Assembly: GCA_001632425.1 (NCBI GenBank)
Contig: KV425562.1
Coordinates: forward strand, 341,911 to 405,910
Length of the DNA: 64,000 nucleotides
DNA from: Neolentinus lepideus HHB14362 ss-1
Lineage: Eukaryota > Basidiomycota > Agaricomycetes > Gloeophyllales > Gloeophyllaceae
Direction: 5' to 3'
Each line of letters opens with the position of its first letter. Position 1 is the first letter of the stretch. Shown here piece after piece: positions 25,735 to 39,115 of this stretch. A model generated the notes under the pieces. The model was given only the letters and a program-made list of their open reading frames with translations, did not search any database and was not told the DNA's origin. A program made the translations under genes and the position numbers.

Positions 25735-28700
25735 ATGAATTCAGCCACTACGAACTCAAATCAGTCGTACGGAAGCAATCTTCCGGTAACGAACCCTTTA
25801 GATGCCGTTGAGCGTGTTAACATTCCCACAGGATCAGGTAGACCTGATTGCGGATCTATCAGATACGCAGTTCGAGTTGTTAAACGATGTAAGTCGTGTG
25901 CGTTTACCAAGACCTCAGTGAAAATATTCAGAGAGAGTATTGCTAGCTTCGTGAGCTATACCGAGACCGCGTCGCCTTAGAGCGGGACTATGCAGTCAAA
26001 CTCCAGGCTTTGGCCGCTAAAGCCAGCGAAAGGAAGAGCAAGAACATAGCATCCCTCGTGCTTGGTAATGAACCTACCAAAGCTTGGGATGAGACTGTTC
26101 TCCAACGAAGGTTTGGGAAGACGCGCCGTGACCTCCTTCCTGCTGATGTGTGGAGCTCCACAGCACCCTGAATGTTGCATACGAGCAACTTATATCGTCC
26201 TTCAGCGATTCAGCCCAGGATCATGTAAACCTGGCTGACAATCTGAGCTCCCGTGTCACAGATGCCCTTAAGACGAGCGAACGCAAACATGCCGATCTGA
26301 AAAAGAAGGTAAATCTGGTCTGCTACGTAAAGGACGCGAACTGACAGATGATTCCACAGCAAATGCAATTTTTCCAGAAGCTTCTGTCTGAGAGAGACAG
26401 GGTCTACTCCGAACGTTCAAAGGTACGATACCTCGGTACCCCGTTATTTATGATTTCTTACCTTCCTGTTACAGAATAAACAGAACGTGACGTAGCGTCT
26501 CTGTTGTCCAACGATTGATGACCAAATAACACTTTACTAGTACGACGAAGAATGTATGGATCTTGAGTCCTATCGGCAGAAGCAAGACCGCGCCCAAGCC
26601 GATCGCCACGCAGATCGGGCAGCCCGACAGTACGAGCAACAACAGAACGACATGCTCAATAGTAAGAAGTGAGGCGATACGAACCTCGACAGATTCTGTT
26701 CCGCTGATATTTGCGTGAAGTACTTACCTGGTCTCCATCGACACTGCAAACAAGGTCAAGGCAAAATTCTATAGTGGCGACTTGCCACTACTACAAGATG
26801 TGAGTTTGTTGTGCCACTGTTCGCGTCAATGGAGCTCACTCCATTACTATCTTTAGCAATTCCGTGCGTATGCTGACTGTTCGATGTCACGCTGTGCTAA
26901 TTGCTTTTTCATAATTTCACAGAGAACCTGCAAACCCAGTTGCTCAATCAATTCGTTGCAATTCTTTCTCAGGCCCAAGATCTTCACATGGCACACCTAG
27001 ATTCTCTGAAGGGTCGTGTGTCGAAAGTTCAGGACAGCTTGGCTAAGGTGGACGCCAAACAAGATCAAGATTTATTCATCGACTACAACATACGCCCGTT
27101 CGCGCCACCTGCCGACTGGACCTTCGAACCATGCAAGAGCCATTATGACACGGTAAGTTTCAGAGTTGTAGGTGTTGGTTGCGATCTCAATTTCCAGGGG
27201 TAGGGTGATGTCAGCGTGGAATCTGGGCCAAAAGTCTTTCTCCAGAACAAACTCAGCAAGTCCAGAGCCAAGCTCCAGGAGCTTGCCCCATTGCTGGAGT
27301 CCAAGCGTGCGATCGAAATTTACTCATAGAGCGGACTCTTTCAAGGCTGACCTACCTTGATTATGGCTCGCAGGTGATGAAGTAGCCCGTTTTTTCCAGC
27401 TTTTCGCATCGTACACGGGCGATCGTTCTCTCGGAAACACGGAAGAGATATCTGACGTAAGTTTTGTCCAGAGCACCTACATTACTGCAATCCTTCCCAC
27501 CAGCTGTTTGCTTGGGTGACGCCTACCCCACTCACGCTTGACATCGGTTTTCTATCGGCAGGACTATCTAGACGCGCAGCACCAGCTGACGTTCTATGAA
27601 ACTTCCGCTTGTATTCTTCAAGCCGAGATAGACACCATTTCCAGTGCCCTTGAAGGTTTGTTATGACCTCGTGTGACCCATAATGCATGGTTAAGTTATC
27701 CGGCACTTAGGCGACGAAGGAGCACAGAAACCGCATTCCTTCAAGAACTCGTCATTCTCGATACCTACTCAATGCGGTTACTGCAAGGTAAGATGACTGT
27801 TCGTGAAGTGATCTTGGTCCCTGACCGCTGTTGTAGTCCTCAATTTGGGGTTTAAGCAAGCAAGGCAAAACATGCCGGCTTTGTGGCTTGTCTGTCCACT
27901 CCAAATGCGAATTGAAGGTGACTGTGACTTGTATTTTCTACTTACGTCTCTGACGGGACACCGGCTAGGTGCCTGCCGAGTGTACTGGTTCGAAAGAAGG
28001 AAGGCACAGAAGTTCTGCTTCGATCTCCAGGATATCAATCGACAATTCGCGGAATGACGGTATGATCCGAGTTTCCTCTCGGCTAACGCTTATACCGACT
28101 CATCGCTGGGTCTCTTATAGCACCGCAGACCCCGACAGCATCTTCATTCGTGAAATCGGATGTGTCCGCACACGCCGAAACTAAATATTTGAGAGCCAAA
28201 ATTATTTTCGACTTCTTGGCTACGTCACCGTTTGAATTGAGTGTTACAGGCGAGTCAATGTCATGAGTATGCCTGGTTGGTACTGAACAGCGCGGTTTCA
28301 AGAGGGCGTTACTGTACAAGTCCTAGAAGACGACGACGGCTCTGGCTGGGTCAAAGTTGGCGACGAAGCTGGAGGAACAGGACTTGTGCCGGCGTCGTAC
28401 ATTGCGTATATTGATTCCTCATATGAAGCAGGACCGCATCCCAATGCTGCTGTATCCGCCGGTGATCCGCGAAAGTACGGTGGGTAGATGCAGTAGGTCC
28501 TCCAACAGGCTGACTTTCGTTTTACCATCTATTTCATATTTAGCGAAGGGAGTTTATGATTACGAAGCTCAGGGTGCCGATGAGATAAGTGTACACGCAG
28601 GAGGACTCATTGAACTGACGGCAGGGCCCTCTGGCGGCCAGAACTACGCCGAAGGGTGGTGGGAAGGTTTGTCATGGCATCATTCTGCAGACCGAAGCCC

Positions 28701-28822
28701 GTCTGATGCCATTCCAGGCATAGATACTACCGGGAAGAGAGGTATATTCCCCAGTAACTATGTGCGTCATCTAAAATCATCCCTCTACAATTCTGACATC
28801 GTCCCAGGTAGAACTTGTTTAG
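25735..28822 (+). CDS. BZZ1: BZZ1-like F-BAR, C1 and double-SH3 endocytosis protein
   Basis: Many short introns. The chosen ATG at 25735 is followed by SYGSNLP, with DQVDLIADLSDTQFELLND in exon 2 and LRELYRDRVALERDYAVKL in exon 3 (acceptor at 25946). The F-BAR part continues with AAKASERKSKNIASLVLG, AQDHVNLADNLSSRV and LFIDYNIRPFAPPADW. A C1 zinc finger follows at about 27.7-28.0 kb: HSFKNSSFSIPTQCGYCK, SSIWGLSKQGKTC, CGLSVHSKC and VPAEC. Two SH3 domains end the protein: VTVQVLEDDDGSGWVKVGDE (about 28.3 kb) and VYDYEAQGADEISVHAGG with GKRGIFPSNYV. The last exon supplies NYVELV and TAG at 28820-28822. The domain order matches fungal Bzz1, which binds Las17/WASP at cortical actin patches and senses membrane curvature (family knowledge). 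Upstream ATG 25696 is possible. Confidence 0.92.
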
Positions 28823-31800
28823 AGCAATGAGTATGTGGATGGCAAGCTGCCCCCTCAGCGTGCCTGTTCTCTGAACATTTGACCTGGTAGTCTTCAAAAT
28901 TTTTCTGATCCTGCTGCCGGTCTTGAAAATACTGCCGTGCGAGTTGACAAGTTCTAACTTAGGGCCAGTCTTCATCTATTTGATTATCGACAAAGCTATC
29001 AGTCTGGTATTGAATTGGTTTGACACTTTCTGTCCCGAAGGGTCTATAACCAGGACCTCGGACCTGCCTCACTCTAATTATCTCAAATGCAGCTTGCAGC
29101 TGTTTCGCTTCGGAACAGAAGATGTCATGGGGTGCTTCAAATTTCAATCATGCTGCTCATAATGTCTCACTGTTATTTATAGTCCTGAAGGTTTCCCCAC
29201 TTCGTCAAAAGATGCATATGGTGAAATGGTCTGGAGCCCCCGGCTATCAGCCACTGTTCGGCGAGCTCGAGGTGACAATAGTGCAGACCGTGCAGACCGC
29301 ACAGACTCCGTGCGTGTTAGGACAGCGCGGGCTCTGCGGCCACGAGCCTGGGGTAAATGAACGGTAACATAATACGGTGCGGATGATATCCCCTTCTATA
29401 GGTCTTCCCCTGTGAAACCATCAGACATGGTGGCATTGGTGGGAACAGGAGTGCGATTAAGCACCCAGGTGAGTGCCTGCCTTTGACTGCTGGCTCAGGC
29501 TAATCAAGACACCGGTGAGGCCATCGAGAAACTGAGGCCATCGAGAAACTCAGGTCACTATCCGATGAAATTCACTTCATCAAGTGATCTACAGGCGTTC
29601 TGTGCTCTTTCGGAACGGAGGCCCGACAGCGACGTTACCACCGTCGGGGTTTGGAGCTATATACTATTGCCAAGTCGCCATGCTTCCAAACGACCATCAC
29701 CAGGTCTGTCTGGTATCTGTGGACCGCGAGGTTCAGCATGTGAAGTGCCTGCTAGTTTTCCGTGTCTTGCTCACTGTCTTTACCAGATGAATCATTACTA
29801 TGATGTCACGGCCGCAGGACCAGAATTGCCAGGACGTCGGTAAAGAGGCTGTTTACCCGCTATAGCCAGCGAACGCTTCTGGGAGACCATCTCCCGCAAG
29901 TTACGTAGCAGCCCTCGGGCATCATTGCTTGTTGTCCGATGCTGTCAGCTAAGGTCCGGCGTTGTGATCCTCGTGGTATGCGATGATGATTATGGCGTGC
30001 GGATAGGATGAAATACACCGCACCTGCAGCATAGGGAAGTTCGATGGAATCCCCCGCAGGTATTTTGGATGCAATAGAGATCTTTGCGCGCGAATGGTTT
30101 GTCTTAATGAAGGTGTGTCTCTTGTTGAAGAAGTAATGAACACACGTATCTTGGTCCAATCGCCGCCTGATAAGACTAGTTCAGAAGGTTTATGAAGTCC
30201 AATACCGGCTCCGAACCCAAGTACGGTGGATCTGCCATCGCTAAGCAGGGATAGACACCGGCAACCGGAGCCGGAGATTGTCATCGGGGCATCGTACAAT
30301 TATACTCCTTCCGGCAATCGGGTAAATCACCGTCGCTGGATTACGGCTATTTATCCAAATCGGCCTCAGATGTGCAATATGCGCCCGGTGGAATGTTACC
30401 AAAGCTTGACTGCAGAAATCTGGAACACCTCGCTCACGTATGAGGGCAGAGCATGAAGGCACAAATATCAGGGCGTGTTCAGAGAAGCCCTATTCTGAGA
30501 GCGAGGGATTACAGCCCGAATTCAGAGTGACCTTGCGAATGCGTGACGCAGCCGGAGGGACGGGCACGAACGGCTGTTTACTCACGCCGGAGGCTCTGGA
30601 GCGTCTGGAGCATATAAAAGCACTGGGTAGCTTGTGTCCAGGCATTCAGACTACCCATCTCTTCAGCGCTAGAAGTCGTCGTCTCTATTATCCCCTTCCA
30701 CTGAGTCGTCTCTCCCATCGACGCATGGGACGTACATCTTGGCAAGGGTGAATGCTCAACGGCCAACACCAGGCATCGTCGTTTGCATAGTCCTCGTCGA
30801 GTACAGTCGAGCCAATCTATGTGCGTTCACATGGACGAGCGACCGCACTCTTGCGATGGATGACTGCGACGACGATATCTAGCGACACTGTCGTCGAGTC
30901 ATTCTCTTCTCATGTGCCTCTGATTCCATTTCACTCTGTCTCTTGTTCGTCCGAGGATCAAGACAATCGTTGGAAGCTGAAGTCACCGGAAGGAGACGAC
31001 GGACAAGGTGTAAGCGCCAATATCCCTAGACGTCGACCAAAGAAATGACAGAAGCCTCTTTCAGAGTCTAAAAGCTTGTTGAGCGGGAAGTTAACCGTAG
31101 GGTAATAGGGTAGGATTTGCATCATCACTGTAGCTGCCGGCGGTACGCATTGCGCTCGTGCCTGGTCCGCTTCAGATAAGATACAACCTTTTGTTACCGG
31201 AGAAGGGCCTTGATGGCCTTTTCATGGGAATACGCTTTGTCTGGTAAGGTATGCCGTCCTCTCCGAATCGGATGTGATACTTTCGGCATTATCATGGGTG
31301 ATAGCAGAGGTACCTGTAACAGAGATCTTTCATCTCTACCCTTGGAGATCAACACCATTCATAGAGAGGAGAATTTGAATAATTGTGAAATAGTGAGAGG
31401 GGTTATTACCGGTGCTGTTACCTCGGATATTTTACCTCCGACCGTTAGAGATATTCATCTGACTTTGGAAAAAGAACAGGTGTATGTATACGGTACGACC
31501 AGTCATAGTCCATGGCCAGCTGCATCAAAAGAGCATGACGATGGATCTCAACGAACTTCAGTTCCGTTTGAATGCCTTCTTAGGAGGCACAGCCATCGTC
31601 ACGGTACCGGATACTAATCACGTGGCCAGTGACCGATCGCGCCCATATCCGGCCATCAACTGCGCGGGTTATCATTGTCCCACACAAAATCACGATCACT
31701 CGATACAACTGGCCCGCAATACCGCAAGTCGAGCAGCAAAATGCCTATCAATAGGTCTATAAAGCAGAACCCAAGACCAAGTTGAAGAAATTCGTCAGTT

Positions 31801-32715
31801 TTTTTTCTGCGGACTTACCTTAAGGCAAGGGCGCAGGCGGCAAGAATATTCGGTGACGACATCGAGAAACGAGTCTGTAGATCAATGCATAGTGCATTAT
31901 TTATTTCCGGTATATCACATTACATTTATTATGTTATACACACGATATTTGAGGCCGCTATGTATGTAGGACTCTGAATAGTTGATCATGAAAGAGTCAC
32001 TGACGCTCCGTTCGATCCAGCCACACCACTACACGACGGGACTCGTGTCCCTGTTGCAGTGAATTTCCCTGCACTGGAAGAGAAAGCGTCTAACCATTCC
32101 ATCATTCGTCTTGTTGCACAGCAATTGGGCAAAAATCCATTGGGCCATGTTACACTCCATTGCACAATACTTAGCTGAGTGTTCAGACCCGCGCAGCTGT
32201 CGATTCGTCTACAAACATTACTGATGTGTTTAAATACCACCATAGGACTTGCCGCAAAACGATGACTTTGGCTATCATCCAGCCTACCAGGTCTATGCAC
32301 CTGTGGCATCAATGCATCACTACCTGCTGTGGCTGAATACGGACAATATTTATTGAGGGTCAAAATCTGGACTAAACAAATTATTATCCCTTGAAATCAG
32401 TCCTCTTTGTGTTCACACTCCGGCAGCTCCAAATTGCTCTTGATACGTAAATCCGACTCTCTTCCAGCCCTGTCTCTGCCATTACGTGCGCTGTGAATGA
32501 GTCTACATCGATGAAGGAAAGTAAAACATGCTGAAAATTTGCGAACAACTTCCACTAGGCCTGGCAAGACCCCAAAATTTGTTGCGCAATTGACATGAAG
32601 TGTCACCGATGATGGAATGCTTAAATTCGATAACAACGAGAAAACAAGTACAAACACAAGTAACGCAAACGACGTAGATCGTCCCCAAGTGCGAGAGACG
32701 CATCCGCTTCGTCCT
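28823..32715. other. 3.9-kb gene-poor stretch
   Basis: Longest gene-free region. Frames such as 31210-31617 (+) and 29949-30299 (-) lack motifs I recognise. A 17-base direct repeat, GGCCATCGAGAAACTGA then ...CTCA, sits near 29519-29552. It also holds the 3' flank of the POP2 gene. Intron-split or decayed genes cannot be excluded. Confidence 0.35.
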
Positions 32716-34003
32716 CTATCTTCCAGCACCCCCAACGCCAATCGCCGTCCTGATGAACGGTGCTGAAGCACTCATGGGCCCAAAGCTGGCGGAAGGTGGC
32801 AGAGGTGTAGGGATGGAGCCTCCAATCGCAGGTGTTGGTAGAGACGAGCCAACGCTCAATCCATTTTGCGTGGGCTGACTAGGCGCCGGAGTTTGAGCAT
32901 CCCTAGAGAGTCCACGGTCATCTCGCTCTGCAATGGTTGCGCCGCCTCGTCCTGGATCTGGAAGGCCATTTGGTACGGAGAAGGTTTGGCCGAGACCGTA
33001 GAGCTTGCCGTTGTATTCTGCGTCGTCAAGGCGGTCGTTGAAGTAGAGGTCGCGCATCTTGAAGAACGTAGATGCGGTAAGGAGGGAGTCCGAACCTGCT
33101 TGATGAGACTGTCCCTGACGAGCAACCTGGATCGGCGGTATAGGCAGGATTAATATAAATTGTGTTTGCAAATAGCAGAGTAACTCACACCAAGATCATC
33201 CGCGACGTCTTGCAAGCCGCCCTTCAGTATCTTACAAGCACGCATCATGAACTTAACATCGTATATAGTGGGGAACCATGTCCGTAGAACTTCAAAGAAA
33301 CGCTCTTCGGTCATGGGTAATGACATGGCAGTAAGCAGCTTGACGAAGTATCCAAAGTCATAGCCGCTACATGCAAGAGTAAGTGGAATCATGACAAGGG
33401 TGACGTGTCAGACAGAGCTTGAAAACAGAGAAATCATACAACTGACCTATGAAATGATATCCACTTTGTCTCGTCCGTCAACACCAGCCCCGACGAGATC
33501 ATAAGTTCAGCAAAATCATTGGGCTCGATCCCGATCTCCTCATGTCGGTCAAAGTCTATCCCCGACTTCTCCAATAAATCCACGGACTCCGGGGAGTACA
33601 TATCGCTTCTTCCATCAATACTTGCGGTCAGTAACGTAAGGCTACGAGAGGTGGAAAGCCATACTCAACGCTGAAACGGAAGTTGAACTGCCATGTTGAA
33701 ACCTCTGGTGGATGCTGGCCCTTGTCGTCCGCGAGGGTGATACCGACTTGGATGATCTTTAGCAGGTCAACGTTGCATCGCATAGTCTGGTAGTGGTAAT
33801 CCGACGACGTCTTGAATGTCCCTATTGGACGTGCCACGACTCCAGGGAACTCCGTGTCCTGGGTCATGCATGAGCGGGGTTAACACGTTATGGGCGCCCT
33901 GATCACGTACCATTGCAACATAAGGATATTTGTCGATCAGATTCCTAATGTTTCGCATCTCCTGTTCCAAGTTGGGCGCCCATACTTCACGTATTCGAGT
34001 CAT
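32716..34003 (-). CDS. POP2: CCR4-NOT deadenylase subunit POP2/CAF1
   Basis: The DEDD-family 3'-5' poly(A) exonuclease of the CCR4-NOT complex. It is read from ATG at 34001-34003 (RIREVWAPNLEQEMRNIR) to TAG at 32716-32718 through several introns. The first catalytic pair lies in DTEFPGVVARPIGTF (Asp and Glu). Then come SGIDFDRHEEIGI, the third acidic residue in SGYDFGYFVKLLT, MRACKILKGGLQDVADDLG, and the final His/Asp in HQAGSDSLLT. All DEDDh residues are present, so activity is expected. After the nuclease fold (FNDRLDDAEYNGKLYGLG) there is a Pro/Ser/Gly-rich tail of about 100 residues, longer than in yeast or human CAF1 but usual in basidiomycetes as far as I recall. Immediately upstream I see no partner gene. 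Confidence 0.95.
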
Positions 34004-35399
34004 AACGAGGTAGCAAGCACGACGAAGTACTAGTTCGAATACAAGATACGCGGTAGCGCGCTTCGCGAGATCACAGCACTGCGCAGCCACCCCACGTTTC
34101 TCACGAAGAACATACCCGTATTAGGCAAGTTAATAAGTTCGATGACTTCGAGGCATTTTGTTTGCAAGAGAACACAAAAGGAATAACAAGCTCACATGAA
34201 TAGTAACTGCTTGCTTTTTATATGGCTAATAGAACCACTAACCTGCCTCTGAATTCCCTTGGGAAGCCGCGACAGCGGCAGTTCATTCAGATGCCCTCAC
34301 GATCATGCAAACTGCATGACGGAAGCCTGAAATGAATAAAACTGTTGTCACTACTCAGAGATTACATATTGCAACTGCGAGTACGCATTTTTCGAAGCTC
34401 AGGTTGATAAACTGATGAAGCTTGCCCCCGACCCATTACGCAAGTTCACTCATTTTAGCGGCGAGAATAATCTGGGGTTTAGACCAGCGTATATCGTGAT
34501 ACTGACAAACCAGCATGAATTAATACATATTCAACAAATCATCCTCCGCTCAAAGACCTCCGATTTTATGTCAAAAAGCCAGCACAAAGTTGCAGGAGTC
34601 GAAACATTCTCTAACGCTTCCCACGTGGGTCGAGTTAATGACCGCCCTTCCGCCCTTCCTCGGTCCATATCTCCCTTAACAAGATGGAGTGGTAATCGAC
34701 CATTAGACATGGTGAGGCTTGATTCTCGAGAGCCCTTGTAAATATATGCGGTATCAAAGTGGTCGCCCCACGTTTCCTGCCGTCAATAGCACGGTCCATC
34801 GTGTCTTCAGGATTACAAAGAAGATCGAGTACATTGCAATATAGTACGAGCTCGCCAGGACAATTGTGCAGCCTGACAATCTCGACATGTGTATCTTCAG
34901 CCGAGAACATGCTTCTAGTAGCACTGATAGGGACAAGATCGCATCATATTTGCAAAAGCCAAATCGGTGCGATTCCAAGCAAGACAAGACCTGAGTAAGC
35001 TGTAGAGGTAATTAGCGAAAGTCGGGACCTCTTAGGCTTTGTCGACGCACCGACGCTTAGGTTCCTTTCAATTATAGCAGAACCACGAACTACGAGTCGA
35101 CGAAGCCAACGATTAAAAACATGTTTTCCCTCGCTATTAGAGTCTCTACAAGCTGACGCAAGGAGACAGCCTGAGAAGCCATTGGGTCCAAAGCCAGCGG
35201 ATAAGTGAGATCCCAGCGCAGGCAGCTCAATACTCCATGACCTGGGACCGATCGACCAGCCGTAAACAGGTCAAAGAATCCATGGATCGGACAGATCCAC
35301 ACCAATACCATCCATCATCTTCCGCCGCATGGGAAGCGGGAGGCGTTCTGATGGTGCACACCGCAGCGTGTAATCCAGTCTTCTGCAACACGGCTGATG
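34004..35399. other. Intergenic, no gene seen
   Basis: Upstream flank of POP2. Medium frames on both strands (for example 34415-34741 + and 34635-34910 -) show no family features. Confidence 0.4.
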
Positions 35400-36518
35400 G
35401 GTAATGGAAGTACGAGGCGCTTATCCAACATTATCGATCACGGATATACCAGATCAAGAACCCGAGCGTCGTCGCATAGAACTGAGACAGAAGCTAAGAA
35501 CGCACTGTCAGCAGACTATTAGACAAACAGACGTCCGCAACATGAGGTTTACTGCCAGGGACGCCGTTCCATCGATTGCTGCGGCTAGCGTGTGGAAATA
35601 GGCGCGGGGCTGACTCGGTGGAACTACAGCGTCGCTACGCCTCTATCGACCACGGGATGGCCCGCCAACGTACTGGTCGCAAAGGATTTGTTATTTGCAG
35701 AGTGTTTTCAACGTAATAGCACTGCGAACAAACCGTATCTGATCGGCCTTAGGAAACATCGGAACCACTCGTGACAGGTTGCTCTTGGAGCAGTCCGCGG
35801 TAGCGGCTCTTCAGCTTCAGTGTATGCAAAGGAATGACGCAACAGTAGGAATTAGACGAACCAGAGTTCGCATCTGTCGAAGGACTGGAGTTACGCTAGA
35901 GGCAATTCTGCTAACACTTGTCCGAGAACGAGCGGTCCAGTGACGCAACGTAGCTAGACCCGAATGTAAACGGAACATTTATTACATCAGGCAAACACGG
36001 AAGAGACGCAGGAAAACGTACAACTGAACTTCATTTCGGGCGAGATCCGTGTGTATCCCAAGTTTTGGTACCAGCACGCTTATAGCATTAAGAAACCCCA
36101 AGGAGTAACAAGGTTATTGCGTATATCGTACTGCGTCTGGAGACGAAAACGCAGGGCACAAAATACAAGAATCCGTGACATAAATGCCAAAGGGCTCTAC
36201 GGTCTATGCCGCGATACGACCAAGGTGATAGATCGAGTCCCATCCGACGCAAGGACCATAGAGATACCAGGAGTTCCGATATTGGCAGAAGACTTCTTTG
36301 TAGTCAAGAATAGGCTCCAAATCCACGCGACAGATCCCAAAGAAGAGAGCATAGGAGACAGCGGCGGTGCTTTTGGAGGCCCCGTGGTAGAAATAGCATC
36401 ACTCTTGGCCGGCATGAAGCTCCGGAATGGTCAGGAGTTGCGGCCATCTGTCAAGAGACAACATAAGCTCCTGGGAGGAATTGACGGCTATTTTCTCACT
36501 AGCAATTCATCGCAATAA
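35400..36518 (+). pseudogene. Possible decayed gene with a GDSGG serine-peptidase-like motif
   Basis: Three frames on the plus strand look protein-like in succession: 35404-35601 (PTLSITDIPDQEPERRR, then RFTARDAVPSIAAASVW), 35592-35774 (NYSVATPLSTTGWPANVLV) and 36051-36518. The last, 155 codons, contains ESIGDSGGAFGGPVVEIAS, which resembles the nucleophile loop of chymotrypsin-fold peptidases (G-D-S-G-G). The blocks are separated by stops and I could not connect them with canonical introns, nor find the catalytic His and Asp. It may be a broken gene or an intron-rich gene that I failed to assemble. The family is not recognised with confidence. Confidence 0.3.
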
Positions 36519-36980
36519 ACAGGACAAAGTTTTGCTATGTCCACTCCGCACGGTAGTACGGTGACCTTGGAAGGCTGTGAATTCGGTATAAGGACGCACG
36601 TTATGTCCGATTCGCGGAGACGCGTCGATCTTTGTGGCGAATCTGCAGAGACATCGCCATGGTACTTGGAGAATTTTCAGAGTACAATGCATTTATTGTA
36701 TTATTGAGGTATAAGACACGTCGAGAACAAAGAGATCAGGCGACGAGTACAAGGGCGATGGAATCAGAGTAACAAAGAGCGTAATCGATGCTTACGTACG
36801 ACGCGTCTGATGGTGGCTGAAGGACTTTTCGGTCCTTGCTGTCCTTTACGGGGCCGACTTGGGGGCGTCCGGCCACTTTCCTGAGTGCGCCTACAAATCT
36901 TTTTTGGTTTCAGGAGATTTGTTTAGTTCTGGACGCTCACGGAATCGTGGTCACAAGTAAATGCACATTATCGTGTATCG

Positions 36981-39115
36981 ATGGACAACTGTGACGCGGA
37001 TGTATATCCAAGCCTCGTGCCCCCCCTTCTTGCCTCATCTAACCCAACCCGCACCGACGCGTCAATAGGCGTATCGCACTGGCAAATGAGCCAGCAGTCT
37101 CCTCCAAATAGTTCCGCATCTTCTTCATCCCAATCATCCGCTATGTTCGCTGTTGCAGGTCGCTCCCAAGGGTCTCATCATCCCCAACCCGCATATCTCC
37201 CAGCAGGCAGTTACCATCAGTCGCATTCTCAGCACAGTCCCACCACTACTTATGAACATGAAAGGCAGGAACCTTCATTGGATTCGCCACAGGTCCATGG
37301 TAGTATCGGTCCTATTCGACCACAGACGCAGCGAGGCCATAGGGGAGGGCGTCCGAGCCTCCGGTGGGATGGATCGTCTGGGCTGAGTGGCGAAAATATG
37401 AACATTGTATGTGACTTCCAGAGATCGCTCGACTATTATTCTTACCGGTCCTCAGCGGCCTATTCAGGCTGGGGACTTCGTGAATTATTCCCGTCCGCAT
37501 ACTCCGAATAATTTCCCTCGTAATTATCAGCATCCTTTGACGCAGTCTGCAAGAGTCGCTGGGTCAGAATCGATGCAACATGCTTGGGCGACGAGCACTC
37601 AGGTGCAGACGCATATAACAAACTATTATCATAGTCAACAGACGCATAGTCGATCAGACTCGACATCCACGTCGAATCCGCGCTCTGCATCACCGGCCCT
37701 TAGTGTTGCATCTGCCATGACGTCTCAATCCTCCGCAGGCTCTGCGCCCAACTCGCAGACCTTTTCCACGTTTCCATCTGCACCTACTTCGGGGAACATG
37801 TCACCAGCTATAGTCCGCCAGAAGCATCGCAAGCAGCGGTTGTTTAATGTGGACCGTCGCTCGATATGCGTCTATGCGAACGAAAATCCACATCTGCGGC
37901 AGGAAGACATCGCAGCCCAATATGGAGTGGAACGGAGCACCATAAGCAAGATTCTCAAGCAGAAGGCCCGTTGGCTGAATGTCCCAGCTGATGAAGAGCT
38001 AAAAGTAGCTAAGCACAGGTACGCTAGATTGTTGGACGCAGCTGGGTGCCCTCACGATGGTATCATTTAGGCCAACGAAATTCCCGGAGATCGAGCTGGA
38101 ATTGCGTGACTGGCTGTTCGACTGCAAAGAAGATAACATTCAACTCACGGACGCCCTTATCAGGAACAAGGCAAAAGAGATAGCTCGTGGTATGCGGATC
38201 TCAGACGACAAGTTCAAGGCAAGCTCAGGATGGGTCGAAAATTTCAAGCATCGCCACGGGATTCGTAAAGGCATCTGGCACGGTGACGGACGAGACTGGG
38301 CTCTCGCTCGGGCCCTTGGTGAACGAGGCGATGACCCGCATGTCGAGATGGACCACCGGCCTCCGGTAGATGTCTCGGCCGACGAAGAGCTGTTACGCCG
38401 AGCTGCAGAGAATGACCGCCAAACTGCTGCTGTCAGTACCACTGCTGAGGATTATGGTCCTGAATCTGAGGACGAGGAGTCTGCCGACCGGAGCTCCCGT
38501 CATATGGACGTCCAACCTCCTTCTCAGCGACAGTCCCCAATCCCCATACAGCAATCGTCTCCTCCTGTCATACAGCACCAGTCAACCCCCACCGTGCAGC
38601 AGTCACCATCCACTGTGCAGCACCAACCTTCATCCACTATCCAGCATCAGTCGCCGACGACCATGCAGCCAGTTTGGCAACCGGCTCCGCAGCCATATCC
38701 CTCTCCTCCTGCTCCCAGTATGACTGGTCCCAGCATGCAGGCACCCATGCACCTGGAGCATCCGCAAGTCGCTACTCAACCTCCTGCTCATTATTCAGCC
38801 GCCTCCGCCATGCCGCCTCCCCATCATGCCCCTCCGAACCATCACGGAGTACCTGAGCCTTCTGCACAACAGGCCATGATTCCTCACGAGTCGACCGTCT
38901 CTTACGCTCAGCCCTATCAAAATGCTGTCCAGTCCCTGCCACAATCCACTGCTGTTGATTCGGTTGATGCCCATACAGCCATGACCACAGTTTTGCGGTG
39001 GGTCGAATCGCAAGGGGCGAATCTCGTCACTCATGATCAACGTCAAACACTCATGTTCGTCATGCGTACCCTGGACCGTCAAGTCCTTGTCGTTCCGTCA
39101 TTTAACCGCAATTAA
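36981..39115 (+). CDS. CENP-B-type helix-turn-helix DNA-binding protein
   Basis: Three exons (36981-37406, 37456-38018, 38071-39115) encode 677 residues. A long Ser/Gln/Pro-rich N-terminus leads to a psq-like helix-turn-helix at about residues 280-325, with ICVYANENPHLRQEDIAAQY and VERSTISKILKQKARWLNV. A CENPB-type second helix-turn-helix follows: FPEIELELRDWLFDCKEDN, then DDKFKASSGWVENFKHRHGI. The C-terminal half is low complexity, with repeats like QHQSTPTVQQ, followed by a short conserved-looking end, TTVLRWVESQGANLVTHDQR. There is no DDE transposase domain, so this is a domesticated pogo/Tc5-type DNA-binding module likely acting as a nuclear transcription or centromere/ARS-binding factor (inferred). 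Confidence 0.88.

Noticed and set aside
25889..25980. Apparent stop codons breaking BZZ1 after exon 2
   Set aside because: They fall inside an intron (25889-25946). Using the later acceptor at 25946 restores LRELYRDRVALERDYA in frame.
31986..32363. 125-codon minus-strand frame downstream of POP2
   Set aside because: Low-information sequence, no motif; a different plus-strand frame in the same place looks equally coding-like.
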